DNA from: Methylobacter tundripaludum SV96
GTDB taxonomy: Bacteria > Pseudomonadota > Gammaproteobacteria > Methylococcales > Methylomonadaceae
NCBI RefSeq assembly: GCF_000190755.2
Contig: NZ_JH109152.1
Span: forward strand, 2,020,485 to 2,084,484
Length of the DNA stretch: 64,000 nt
Direction: 5' to 3'
In this document: piece after piece, positions 25,996 to 34,192 of the stretch
Layout of the letters: each line of letters opens with the position of its first letter
Numbering within the stretch: position 1 is the stretch's first letter
Translations under genes and position numbers: made by a program
The notes under the pieces: model-generated
What the model saw: only the letters and a program-made list of their open reading frames with translations
Database searches by the model: none
Told to the model about the DNA's origin: nothing

Positions 25996-26472
25996 TTAGA
26001 CTTGATTGTCAGAACGGTATTTCTCCGATGCCAACAGGAAAGCCGCAAATTGCTTGTCGGTGTTCAGGATATGATTGATTAGCCAGCTGTTGAGGAAGGA
26101 CAGCAAATCTTCACGCGAAATCGGAATTCCAGTTTTAATATCATTGCGCACGGCGACTACCTTGGCTGAGAAACTGCGGTGCTGTCGGATGTGGGCATCA
26201 CTATCCTCAATGTAGTCGTATTTCTGCATCAATCCCTCTTCCGTTTCAAAGTGGTACAGTGCGTAGCTGAGCAAATTACGGGTAATTTCTTCCAGGAATT
26301 TGGCGTTATTATTAGGGGTCAGCTTGATATTGGCTTCATTAAGAAGGTTGACGAGAATTTGATGTTGTTCGTCGATTTTACCAATTCCGGTGACCAGCTT
26401 GTCATGCCATACGATAAGATCGTAATCGCTCACTCCTGCTTTCCTTATAGGTTTGCTATTTGAGTAACTCAT
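25996..26472 (-). CDS. Bacteriohemerythrin
   Basis: This 158-residue protein is an oxygen-binding non-haem di-iron protein. All seven expected ligands are visible: His37 (KIDEQH), His74 and Glu78 (HFETEE), His94 and His98 (HIRQH), His134 and Asp139 (HILNTD). In methanotrophs such proteins are thought to deliver or sense oxygen. Its start overlaps the 3' end of the PAS-GGDEF-EAL-CZB gene by 17 bp on the same strand, so the two are coexpressed, which suggests an oxygen- or redox-linked signalling role. Confidence 0.93.
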   Translation of the reverse strand: MSYSNSKPIRKAGVSDYDLIVWHDKLVTGIGKIDEQHQILVNLLNEANIKLTPNNNAKFLEEITRNLLSYALYHFETEEGLMQKYDYIEDSDAHIRQHRSFSAKVVAVRNDIKTGIPISREDLLSFLNSWLINHILNTDKQFAAFLLASEKYRSDNQV

Positions 26473-29170
26473 CAGCCAGAAAATGGTGTACCAGACTGGT
26501 CATATTATGCTGCTCGGCCAGCAATTGAACTTTGTCTGCATCGGCCTCAACGTCCATACCGGCCTGACGATGCTCGCACAGATGCGCGCTAATCTGATGG
26601 ATATTTTGATGCACGGCATCAAGTGCATCAAACTCGCTTATATTGCGAAAATGGCTGGCGTCTTCCTCAGAATACCACTGGCCAAAACGACATTGCTGGT
26701 GATCCAGCAGCGATTCCGGAGTCGTGTCGTCGCACGGGTCCTCAAGATTAGCGATAACCCGATTAGTCCAGCTGCGGTGATTGGCTTCCGTTAGCAGCAA
26801 CTCGAAATAATCCCGCGAAGTTAAATCAGAGGCAGGTAAACCCCACAATGGATCCGGCGTAAACACTGCCAGCCATGTGCGCATTCGTTTTGCCGACATC
26901 GGACTGGCGAGTCCGGAACCCTGCATAACATCGCATCCCAGTTCCATCAGCATGACTATCTGATCGACGTACTTCACACCTTTAGCAATCACTTGAAGCC
27001 GGGAGGATGCAGCCAAACCGACCACGCCCTCAACAAGTGCCCGGTCTTCCGGGTCTGTTAGCATGTCGGAAACAAAACTCAAGTCGACTTTCAAGGCATC
27101 GACGGCAAGATGATTCAAGCGTACCAGCGATTGCACCAGCGATGAAAACCCGGTGCCAAAGTCATCCAGCGTAACGCGGACGCCCATGGCACGGCATCTG
27201 CGAATGGCATCCCCTCCGGCAATCACATCCTTTAATGCGGCCGTTTCAACAATTTCTAATTCCAATCGCTGAATGAGTTCAGCGTCATATCCGACAAGCA
27301 ATTCTTGCAAACGCCGTAAAAACTCCTGACTGTGCAATTGACAGGCGGAGATATTGACGCTGATATGAAGGTTAAACCCCGTCTCACGCCATTCATTCAA
27401 TTGCAGCAAGGCGCTTTGTATTGTCCATTCGCCCAAGGCGATAATCAGGTCGTCGTGCTCGATCACCGGGATGAATTCGGACGGCGCTAAGATACCAAGA
27501 ACAGGATGATTCCAGCATACCGAGGCCTCAACACCCACCACCTTGCCCAAATGGCAATCAACCTTGGGTTGATAATAAAGTTCGAACTGCCCTTTAGCCA
27601 ATGCTTCGTCGATTTTCTTGAGAAAGTCCTGAGTCGTCTGATTACGCACTTCGTGTACGGAGTTAAACAGTTTATAGCCATTTTTGCCGGCTTGTTTGAC
27701 CTCATACATGACCTGATCGGCATGGCGTAATAGTAAATCCGGGTCGCTACTGTCTTCGGGAAACAGGGTAACGCCGATGCTCGCTGAAATATGCGCAACC
27801 TGTCCGAAGATTTGGTACGGCGCCGCTATGGCGGCCACGATGCGTGCCAGGGTCTGTTCGCATTCACTGACCGTTGCGAAGCCGCCGAGGAGCAGGGCAA
27901 ACTCATCGCCCCCGAAGCGGGCGGCGGTGTCTTCTTGCCGTATACATTCTTTTAAACGCTGGGCCACATCCCGTAGCAACCGGTCGCCTGCTGCATGTCC
28001 TAGCGTATCGTTAACTTGTTTGAAGCCATCCAGGTCAAGCATACAAACAGCGGCAATTTCCTGGTTACGACGACAGCGAGCCAAAGTCTGGTGCATGCGG
28101 TCAGCCAATAAAACCCGATTGGGTAATTGGGTAAGCGAGTCGTAGAAAGCCAGATTATTGATTTTTTCTTCTATAACCTTGCGCTCGGTAATATCGGTAT
28201 AAGTAGCGACATAATTGATAACCTCGCCCTCATTGTTTTTCACTGCCGTGATAGTGACAAAGGTAGGAAGCACCTCAGCATTTTTGAGTTGATTCCAGAT
28301 TTCGCCCTGCCATGTCCCCGTATGAGTAATGCTGTCCCACATCGCGGCATAAAATTTCGCATCATGCCGCCCGGATTTTAATATGTTCATCCTTCGATTA
28401 AGCAACTCCTCGCTTGAATAACCGGTGAGCCTGATAAAGGCCTGATTAACCTTGATAATGACATTGTTGATATCGGTGATGACCATGCCTTCCTGGGACT
28501 CGAAAGCGGTGGCGGCGATCTGAAGCTCGGTTTCCACCTGTTTGCGCTCGGTGATGTCGGTGATAAAACCGTGCCAGAGCGTTGAGCCGTCAGCCAGTCG
28601 TTGCGGTAGCGCATTACCGAGTAACCAACATTCCGGTTCTTCGCCGAACTTCAACCGATATTCCTGGATCCAAGGCGTTAAGTCTTGTGCAGAGGTTTGA
28701 ATGGAGGCTCGATGATTTTCTAAATCATCGGGATGTACCACAGTAAATACATAGGACGCATCTTCACGAACATCCTCCGGACTAACCCGATAAATCTTGA
28801 ATAGGCCTTCATTGGCGTAAGGCACGCAACAACTGCCGTCGAGACGCAGTTGGAATTGAAAAACAATTCCAGGCGCTTGACTGGCAATTTTTTGGAGTCG
28901 ATCCACCGCTTCTTGCCGCGTTATTTCCGCTTGTTCCTGCTGAATTAATTGAGTCTTAAGCGGGCGAAATACCAGAAAATAGATAGCCGGAAAGAGCAGC
29001 ATCAAAAGCCAAACGGCATCAAGCAGCGCGGTGTGCCAACGCGAAAGCGGCGGCAACATGTCGATAAACAACATAACCAGCGTCTCGCCGACAAAAATGG
29101 CACCGGCCAATGCCAAGAGCAGACGATTGACTGACTGAGAGTCTTTAATTGAAATCACGCCAGCTCTCAC
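26456..29170 (-). CDS. Membrane PAS-PAS-GGDEF-EAL-CZB signalling protein
   Basis: This 904-residue protein has two N-terminal transmembrane segments (about 16-38 and 46-68), then PAS domains (about 85-210 and 215-335, each ending DITERK), GGDEF (about 345-505), EAL (about 520-760) and a C-terminal CZB-like zinc-binding domain (ANHRSW, then QCRFGQWY). The cyclase site RFGGDEF is intact with an inhibitory I-site RQED five residues before it. The EAL domain keeps NIS, LDDFGTGFSSL and the ALKVD lysine, but EAL reads EAS, the AEGVE segment reads AKGVK, and QGY reads QGS. Phosphodiesterase activity is therefore doubtful and the protein is probably a cyclase. Its neighbour is a hemerythrin. Confidence 0.88.
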   Translation of the reverse strand: MRAGVISIKDSQSVNRLLLALAGAIFVGETLVMLFIDMLPPLSRWHTALLDAVWLLMLLFPAIYFLVFRPLKTQLIQQEQAEITRQEAVDRLQKIASQAPGIVFQFQLRLDGSCCVPYANEGLFKIYRVSPEDVREDASYVFTVVHPDDLENHRASIQTSAQDLTPWIQEYRLKFGEEPECWLLGNALPQRLADGSTLWHGFITDITERKQVETELQIAATAFESQEGMVITDINNVIIKVNQAFIRLTGYSSEELLNRRMNILKSGRHDAKFYAAMWDSITHTGTWQGEIWNQLKNAEVLPTFVTITAVKNNEGEVINYVATYTDITERKVIEEKINNLAFYDSLTQLPNRVLLADRMHQTLARCRRNQEIAAVCMLDLDGFKQVNDTLGHAAGDRLLRDVAQRLKECIRQEDTAARFGGDEFALLLGGFATVSECEQTLARIVAAIAAPYQIFGQVAHISASIGVTLFPEDSSDPDLLLRHADQVMYEVKQAGKNGYKLFNSVHEVRNQTTQDFLKKIDEALAKGQFELYYQPKVDCHLGKVVGVEASVCWNHPVLGILAPSEFIPVIEHDDLIIALGEWTIQSALLQLNEWRETGFNLHISVNISACQLHSQEFLRRLQELLVGYDAELIQRLELEIVETAALKDVIAGGDAIRRCRAMGVRVTLDDFGTGFSSLVQSLVRLNHLAVDALKVDLSFVSDMLTDPEDRALVEGVVGLAASSRLQVIAKGVKYVDQIVMLMELGCDVMQGSGLASPMSAKRMRTWLAVFTPDPLWGLPASDLTSRDYFELLLTEANHRSWTNRVIANLEDPCDDTTPESLLDHQQCRFGQWYSEEDASHFRNISEFDALDAVHQNIHQISAHLCEHRQAGMDVEADADKVQLLAEQHNMTSLVHHFLADELLK

Positions 29171-29377
29171 TCATCACGAGTAAATTTTTTTGGGAGTGGA
29201 AAAACCGGCTCATTACTTCCTCTTGACAGCCAAATTGCGTGTAATCATTTACTGATGCCCTATCAGCATAGCAATAACATTTCAATTTGTCTAACGGCGT
29301 TTCCTTGCCGGTTTAAAAAGTGATTTTTATTATCGTTGTATAGATACCCCCGTTTAAAGATGGATCACGGTTATCGG

Positions 29378-30415
29378 TCACACCGTAGGCAAGAATCTTT
29401 CGCTCAGCACCTGTTGATCCGGCACGCCTTTGGCTCGCGCGGCCGCTTCGGCAGCGTCGATCAGGGCGGGCGGTCCGCACAGGTAGATGTCGGGCAACAC
29501 AACTGCACCGGCCAGGTCTTGAGCCAGGGCATCCACCGGCGTACCGCTAAAACCCAGCCAGTTATCTTCCGGTTTCCAGACGCAGTAAATTACCTGAAGC
29601 TGGGGCAGTTCCGCTTGCAACGCTTCCAACTCGGTCTGGCAAAACAAATCTTCGGCCCGATTTGCGCCGAAATAGAGCCGCGCCGGATGCGGTTCCTGAA
29701 ACTCGGCCATGCGTCTTAACATGGACATCATGGGTGCCAGACCGGTGCCGCCGGCTACAAACCAGCGCGGTCTCAGGCCGCTTTCATGCAAGCCGAACGC
29801 GCCTTTGGGGCCGTGAACGATCAACGTTTGTCCGACGGCCGCCTGTTCCCGTAACCAGGTGGAAAAAAGTCCGCCGGGTTGCAGACGGATCAAAAACTCC
29901 AGCCGACCTTCCCAGTTGCCGGTATTGGCAAGCGAATAGGCGCGCTTGATGTCTTGTCCCGGCACTTCCAGTTCCATGAATTGGCCGGGCTCGAATTCGG
30001 CCACGCTGCCGTCGTCTTCATCCGGCGCCAAGCGTAGTTCCAAACGCAGGGTATTTTCGCCGACGGAATCGACGGCGGTGATTTCGGCATTCCTTACCTT
30101 GATTTCACCGATCAGGATACGGTCGTGATCAAAGGGCAGGGAAATGCGCAAATCGCTTTGAGGAAAGGTGCAACAAAGCAGGGTGCCGCCCTTTGCTTCA
30201 TCGTCTACGGGTAGCGCGGCGGGGTTGTGTTTGCCCAAGGTAAAGTCGCCGTGGGTGACATCGGCATAACAAGTGCCGCAACTGCCCTGTCCGCACTGGG
30301 CGGGCAATACGATATGCGCATCGGCGGCCGCTTCCAGCAGATTTTGGTCTGTGGCGCATTCGAAACGGAGCTGTTCCCCGTCGCGGGTAGTCAGTTCAAT
30401 AGCGTGAGTGTTCAT
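29378..30415 (-). CDS. 2Fe-2S/FAD NADH oxidoreductase, MmoC-like, partner of Hcp
   Basis: This 345-residue reductase has an N-terminal plant-type 2Fe-2S ferredoxin domain (Cys41, Cys46, Cys49 and Cys81 or Cys82), an FAD domain (FEPGQFMELEVPGQDIKRAYSLAN) and an NAD domain (FVAGGTGLAPMMSML and DIYLCGPPALIDAA). The order and the wording of these blocks closely resemble component C of soluble methane monooxygenase. No sMMO genes are present; instead it lies 66 bp downstream of hcp on the same strand. It therefore most likely plays the role of Hcr, feeding electrons from NADH to the hybrid cluster protein. Confidence 0.9.
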   Translation of the reverse strand: MNTHAIELTTRDGEQLRFECATDQNLLEAAADAHIVLPAQCGQGSCGTCYADVTHGDFTLGKHNPAALPVDDEAKGGTLLCCTFPQSDLRISLPFDHDRILIGEIKVRNAEITAVDSVGENTLRLELRLAPDEDDGSVAEFEPGQFMELEVPGQDIKRAYSLANTGNWEGRLEFLIRLQPGGLFSTWLREQAAVGQTLIVHGPKGAFGLHESGLRPRWFVAGGTGLAPMMSMLRRMAEFQEPHPARLYFGANRAEDLFCQTELEALQAELPQLQVIYCVWKPEDNWLGFSGTPVDALAQDLAGAVVLPDIYLCGPPALIDAAEAAARAKGVPDQQVLSERFLPTV

Positions 30416-30481
30416 ATTTCGGTTGGACTCCAGATAAAAAATGTTGCCGGAAAAACTTACGTTTCCGGCAACAAGAGAGGA

Positions 30482-32149
30482 TTAAGCCGCTTTGCGCGTC
30501 AGCGATGCTTCGATGTCAGCCTGCGCGGTGGTAATCGGCAACAGCCCGTATTTATCGACCAGAACCTGTACCAAATTTGGCGTCAGGAAGGCGGGCAGGG
30601 TGGGGCCGAGGCGAATGTTGCGGATGCCCAGCGCCAGCAAGGTCAGCAATACGGCAGCGGCTTTTTGCTCAAACCATGATACGACCAGGGACAAGGGCAG
30701 CTCGTTGACGCCGCATTCGAAAGCCCCCGCCAGCGCGGTGGCAATTTTAATCGCCGAGTAGCTGTCATTGCATTGGCCTAAATCCAGCAGGCGCGGAATA
30801 CCGCCGATGTCGCCGAAATCATGCTGGTTAAAACGGTATTTGGCGCAGCCCAGCGTCATGACCACGGTGTCCTGCGGAGCTTGTTCGGCGAACTCGGTGT
30901 AGTAATTGCGACCGGGTGCAGCGCCGTCGCAGCCGCCGACCAGGAAGAAATGCTTGATAGCGCCGGACTTGACCGCGTCGATCACTTTGTCGGCCACACC
31001 CAACACCGCATCGCGGCCGAAACCGACGGTGACGACTTTTTCGCTGACATCCTCTTTGAAACCGGGCAATGCACTGGCCGCCTGGATTAGCGGCGCAAAA
31101 TTCTTGTCGCTGATATGGCGCACACCGGGCCAGCCTACCGGGCCTGCGGTAAAAATGCGCTGACGATATTGGGCTTGCGGTTCGATGATGCAGTTGGAGG
31201 TCATCAAAATGGCACCCGGAAACGCGGCAAACTCTTTTTGTTGATCCTGCCATGCGCCGCCGTAATTGCCGACCAGATGCGGATAAGCCTTGAGTTTCGG
31301 GTAAGCGTGGGCGGGCAGCATCTCGCCGTGCGTGTAAATGTTGATGCCCGTATCCTTGGTTTGCTCCAGCAAAGCGGCCAGATCGCCCAGATCGTGGCCG
31401 GAGACCAGAATGGCCTTGCCTTTGATCGGCGTGATACGCACTTGAGTCGGCTGTTGCGCACCGAAAGTGCCGGTGTTGGCCTCATCCAATAACGCCATCA
31501 CCTCAAGGTTTAAAGTACCCAACGCCATAGACTGATTCAGCAACGCTTCGGCATCGGTGGGATCGTTGCTTAGAAAATCCAGCGCATCTTCGATTCCGGC
31601 GTAAACAGTATCGCTTTCCCCACCCAACACGTAGGCGTGATGAGCATAGGCGCAAACGCCTTTGAGGCCGTAAAGCACCAACGAACGCAGGCCGATAATG
31701 TCCGCGCCGACTTGGTCGAGTCCGGCATTGATGCCCACATCGGCGGCCTGTTTGAGCATTCCGTCCATGTCGGCAGCGGGCTGCCAGGCAGCTGGACCGG
31801 TGAGTTGTTCAGGCGTAAGGCCTGATGTAAGCGCCGCAGTGATGTAGCTCGCCTTGACTCGATCCCGTACCTGGGCGGCTTCCTGTATCAGGGTAACAAA
31901 GCGGGTGGCGTTGAAGTTCACGTTGGTCAAGGTAGTGAACATCGCGTACAGCATGAACTCGCCGGCTGCATTATCCGGGGCATTCAGGGCGCGAGCGCGT
32001 TTGGCGTACTGGGCAATGCCCTTGACGCCGTGAATCAGCAAGTCCTGCAAATCGGAAGTCGTGGCGTCTTTGCCGCACATGCCTTTGGCAGTAGCGCAAC
32101 CGCTGTCGGCATTGGAGCGGTCGGTTTGTTCGCATTGGTAACAAAACAT
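30482..32149 (-). CDS. hcp: Hybrid cluster protein (hydroxylamine/NO reductase)
   Basis: This 555-residue Hcp reduces nitric oxide and hydroxylamine and can drive S-nitrosylation in characterised bacteria. The N-terminal cluster motif of the long-spaced class is present (MFCYQCEQT, with Cys3, Cys6, Cys18 and Cys25). Hybrid-cluster ligand regions follow: [54 protein letters not shown] and [12 protein letters not shown]. It is transcribed from a sigma-54-type promoter at 32243-32258 and divergent from norR, so NO control is likely. The MmoC-like reductase follows in the same direction. Confidence 0.96.
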   Translation of the reverse strand: MFCYQCEQTDRSNADSGCATAKGMCGKDATTSDLQDLLIHGVKGIAQYAKRARALNAPDNAAGEFMLYAMFTTLTNVNFNATRFVTLIQEAAQVRDRVKASYITAALTSGLTPEQLTGPAAWQPAADMDGMLKQAADVGINAGLDQVGADIIGLRSLVLYGLKGVCAYAHHAYVLGGESDTVYAGIEDALDFLSNDPTDAEALLNQSMALGTLNLEVMALLDEANTGTFGAQQPTQVRITPIKGKAILVSGHDLGDLAALLEQTKDTGINIYTHGEMLPAHAYPKLKAYPHLVGNYGGAWQDQQKEFAAFPGAILMTSNCIIEPQAQYRQRIFTAGPVGWPGVRHISDKNFAPLIQAASALPGFKEDVSEKVVTVGFGRDAVLGVADKVIDAVKSGAIKHFFLVGGCDGAAPGRNYYTEFAEQAPQDTVVMTLGCAKYRFNQHDFGDIGGIPRLLDLGQCNDSYSAIKIATALAGAFECGVNELPLSLVVSWFEQKAAAVLLTLLALGIRNIRLGPTLPAFLTPNLVQVLVDKYGLLPITTAQADIEASLTRKAA

Positions 32150-32242
32150 CAGGTACTCTCCTCAAGATTGAATCGGGTTAATGACTATGAACAGTCACCG
32201 TTTTTTCAGGTTGATTGGAATTTTTCCAATACATAGGTAAGA

Positions 32243-32258
32243 GCACTTACCATGCCAA
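32243..32258 (-). promoter_or_regulatory. Sigma-54 (-24/-12) promoter of hcp
   Basis: Read on the minus strand this is TTGGCATGGTAAGTGC: GG and GC spaced by exactly 10 bp, close to the consensus TGGCACG-N4-TTGC. It lies about 95 bp before the hcp start codon, and the divergent gene encodes a sigma-54 activator. Confidence 0.75.
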
Positions 32259-32297
32259 GCAAAAAACCTTATGTTTTCAGGTGTTGCCAAAGTATCG

Positions 32298-32339
32298 TTG
32301 TATAATTAACATCAGTTTAAAGTTGTTTAATTGACATCA
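32298..32339. promoter_or_regulatory. Two NorR-type enhancer boxes
   Basis: TTGTATAATTAACATCA (32298-32314) and TTGTTTAATTGACATCA (32323-32339) are 17-bp direct repeats, 25 bp start to start. Each contains GT-N7-AC, the core described for NorR sites in E. coli. They sit about 40-95 bp upstream of the hcp -24/-12 elements and directly before norR, allowing activation of hcp and feedback on norR. Confidence 0.65.
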
Positions 32340-32350
32340 ACGTTATCACT

Positions 32351-33901
32351 ATGACGACAAACTCATTTTCCGCCTCGTTAATTTCCATTGTTGCCGACCT
32401 GTCCGCGCGCATGTCGGCAGAACAACGCTACCAACGGTTGTTGGCGCATTTGTGCCGGATTTTTCCTTGCGATGCGGCGGCATTGCTCAGGTTTGAAAAC
32501 CATTGTTTGATACCGCTGGCGGTTAACGGCTTATCGGAAGATACCTTGGGACGGCGTTTTATGGTCAGCGAGCATCCGCGTCTGGCGCAGATTTTGGCCT
32601 CCGATCAATCTGTGCGCTTTGCCGCCGATTCCGACCTGCCCGATCCCTACGACGGGTTGATTGAAACAGATACCGATCAACTGCTGGTGCATGACTGCAT
32701 GGGGGTTACGCTGTTTATCGATGGCGAGCCCTGGGGCGTTTTGACAATGGATGCGCTGGCCCCCGGTACTTTCGACAATATCGACCCGATGCAACTCAAC
32801 ACCTTTATCAGCCTGACTGCCGCCACGGTCAAGGCTGCGGGACTGATTGCCTCTTTGGAGCAGAGGGTGCGTTATGCGACCCAAACCTTATTCAAGGAAA
32901 ATACCGACCACGACATGATCGGCGACAGCGACTGCATGCGGAAATTGCGCAATGAAATTTCCATCGTCGCCCCGTCGGAACTGGCGGTGTTGATTTTGGG
33001 CGAAACGGGGGTAGGCAAAGAACTGGTGGCCCTGCGCATCCATCTGGAATCGACTCGCGCCGATCAGGTCATGGTCTACGTCAATTGCGCTGCATTGCCT
33101 GAGAATATTGCCGAGAGCGAATTATTCGGCCACAGCAAAGGCGCGTTTTCCGGTGCAATCAGCGACCGGACCGGCAAGTTTGAACTGGCCAACGGCGGCA
33201 CGATTTTTCTGGATGAAATCGGCGAACTGCCGCTTTCCATGCAGGCCAAATTATTGCGCACCTTGCAAAACGGCGAGATACAGCGCGTCGGCAGCGATAA
33301 GCAAATCAAAGTGAATGTCCGGGTTATTGCCGCAACCAACCGCAATTTGCAACAGGAAGTCGCCGCGGGACAGTTCCGCCCGGATCTTTACCATCGTCTG
33401 GCCGTTTATCCGATGCACGTTCCGGCCTTGCGCGAGCGGGGAAAAGACGTTTTATTGCTGGCGGGCGCTTTTCTGGAAAAAAACCAGCAGCGTTTGGGCG
33501 TTAAAAAGTTGCGCCTGGATCAGGACGCCAGGAAAGCCCTGTTGGATTACCACTGGCCGGGCAACATCCGCGAGCTGGAGCATTTACTCAGCCGGGCGGC
33601 GTTAAAATCGGCGACCCCGGAAAATCGCCAAGCGGATTTCATCACCATTTCCCTGGCCTATCTGGATATAGTGCCGAAGCCTTTGAATGCTCTGCATGTC
33701 GACGCCGTACCGGGTTCATCGACAGCTTTATCCGCGCCGATAGACTTTAAAAACACGGTTGACGAGTTTCAGCGCCAACTCATCCAACAACAATTAGCGG
33801 CGCAACAGGGCAATATGGCTGCGACGGCGCGAGTGCTTGGGCTGGATCGGGGGAACTTTCATCGTTTGCTGAAACGGCTGGCGGTTAAAGCTGAAACCTG
33901 A
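32351..33901 (+). CDS. norR: NO-responsive sigma-54 activator NorR
   Basis: This 516-residue protein has an N-terminal GAF domain that senses NO through non-haem iron (DPYDGL and VHDCMG, matching the Asp, His and Cys ligand region of E. coli NorR), a central AAA+ domain with Walker A GETGVGKE, Walker B GTIFLDEIGEL and the arginine fingers, and a C-terminal Fis-type helix-turn-helix (NMAATARVLGLDRGNFHRLL). The sigma-54 contact loop is GAFSGA (about 264-269) instead of GAFTGA, a variant tolerated in some activators. It is divergent from hcp with two NorR-type boxes between. No norVW or norB is in the window, so hcp is the evident target. Confidence 0.93.
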   Translation: MTTNSFSASLISIVADLSARMSAEQRYQRLLAHLCRIFPCDAAALLRFENHCLIPLAVNGLSEDTLGRRFMVSEHPRLAQILASDQSVRFAADSDLPDPYDGLIETDTDQLLVHDCMGVTLFIDGEPWGVLTMDALAPGTFDNIDPMQLNTFISLTAATVKAAGLIASLEQRVRYATQTLFKENTDHDMIGDSDCMRKLRNEISIVAPSELAVLILGETGVGKELVALRIHLESTRADQVMVYVNCAALPENIAESELFGHSKGAFSGAISDRTGKFELANGGTIFLDEIGELPLSMQAKLLRTLQNGEIQRVGSDKQIKVNVRVIAATNRNLQQEVAAGQFRPDLYHRLAVYPMHVPALRERGKDVLLLAGAFLEKNQQRLGVKKLRLDQDARKALLDYHWPGNIRELEHLLSRAALKSATPENRQADFITISLAYLDIVPKPLNALHVDAVPGSSTALSAPIDFKNTVDEFQRQLIQQQLAAQQGNMAATARVLGLDRGNFHRLLKRLAVKAET

Positions 33902-33971
33902 AAATGATTTTTACTTTATTGGCTTAAGGTGATTTACGAGAAAGAGTATCCCACCAAAAATCTAAAAACAT

Positions 33972-34158
33972 GTCCACGAAAGACACGAAAGACACGAAAA
34001 AATTGTGTTAGGAATGAAAACTAAATAACTTGAACAGATAACATCCCTTTAAGGGATGTTATCTGTAAATTGGGTTCTTTAAATTAGAGCTCAAATGGTT
34101 GAGTTATTTAATTTTCATCCCTACAGTGTTTTTCGTGCTTTTAGTGTCTTTCGTGGAC
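33972..34158. repeat. MITE-like palindromic element, 187 bp
   Basis: GTCCACGAAAGACAC (33972-33986) and GTGTCTTTCGTGGAC (34144-34158) are perfect terminal inverted repeats. Inner parts also pair (AGGAATGAAAACTAAATAACT with AGTTATTTAATTTTCATCCCT, a few mismatches). The centre is a near-perfect hairpin (34034-34066) whose arm is ACAGATAACATCCCTT. The whole gap between norR and hsdR is this element. It encodes nothing and could act as a bidirectional terminator for the convergent genes. Confidence 0.8.
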
Positions 34159-34192
34159 GATTCTTTTGGTAGATTCATTATTGGAAGCCGCC

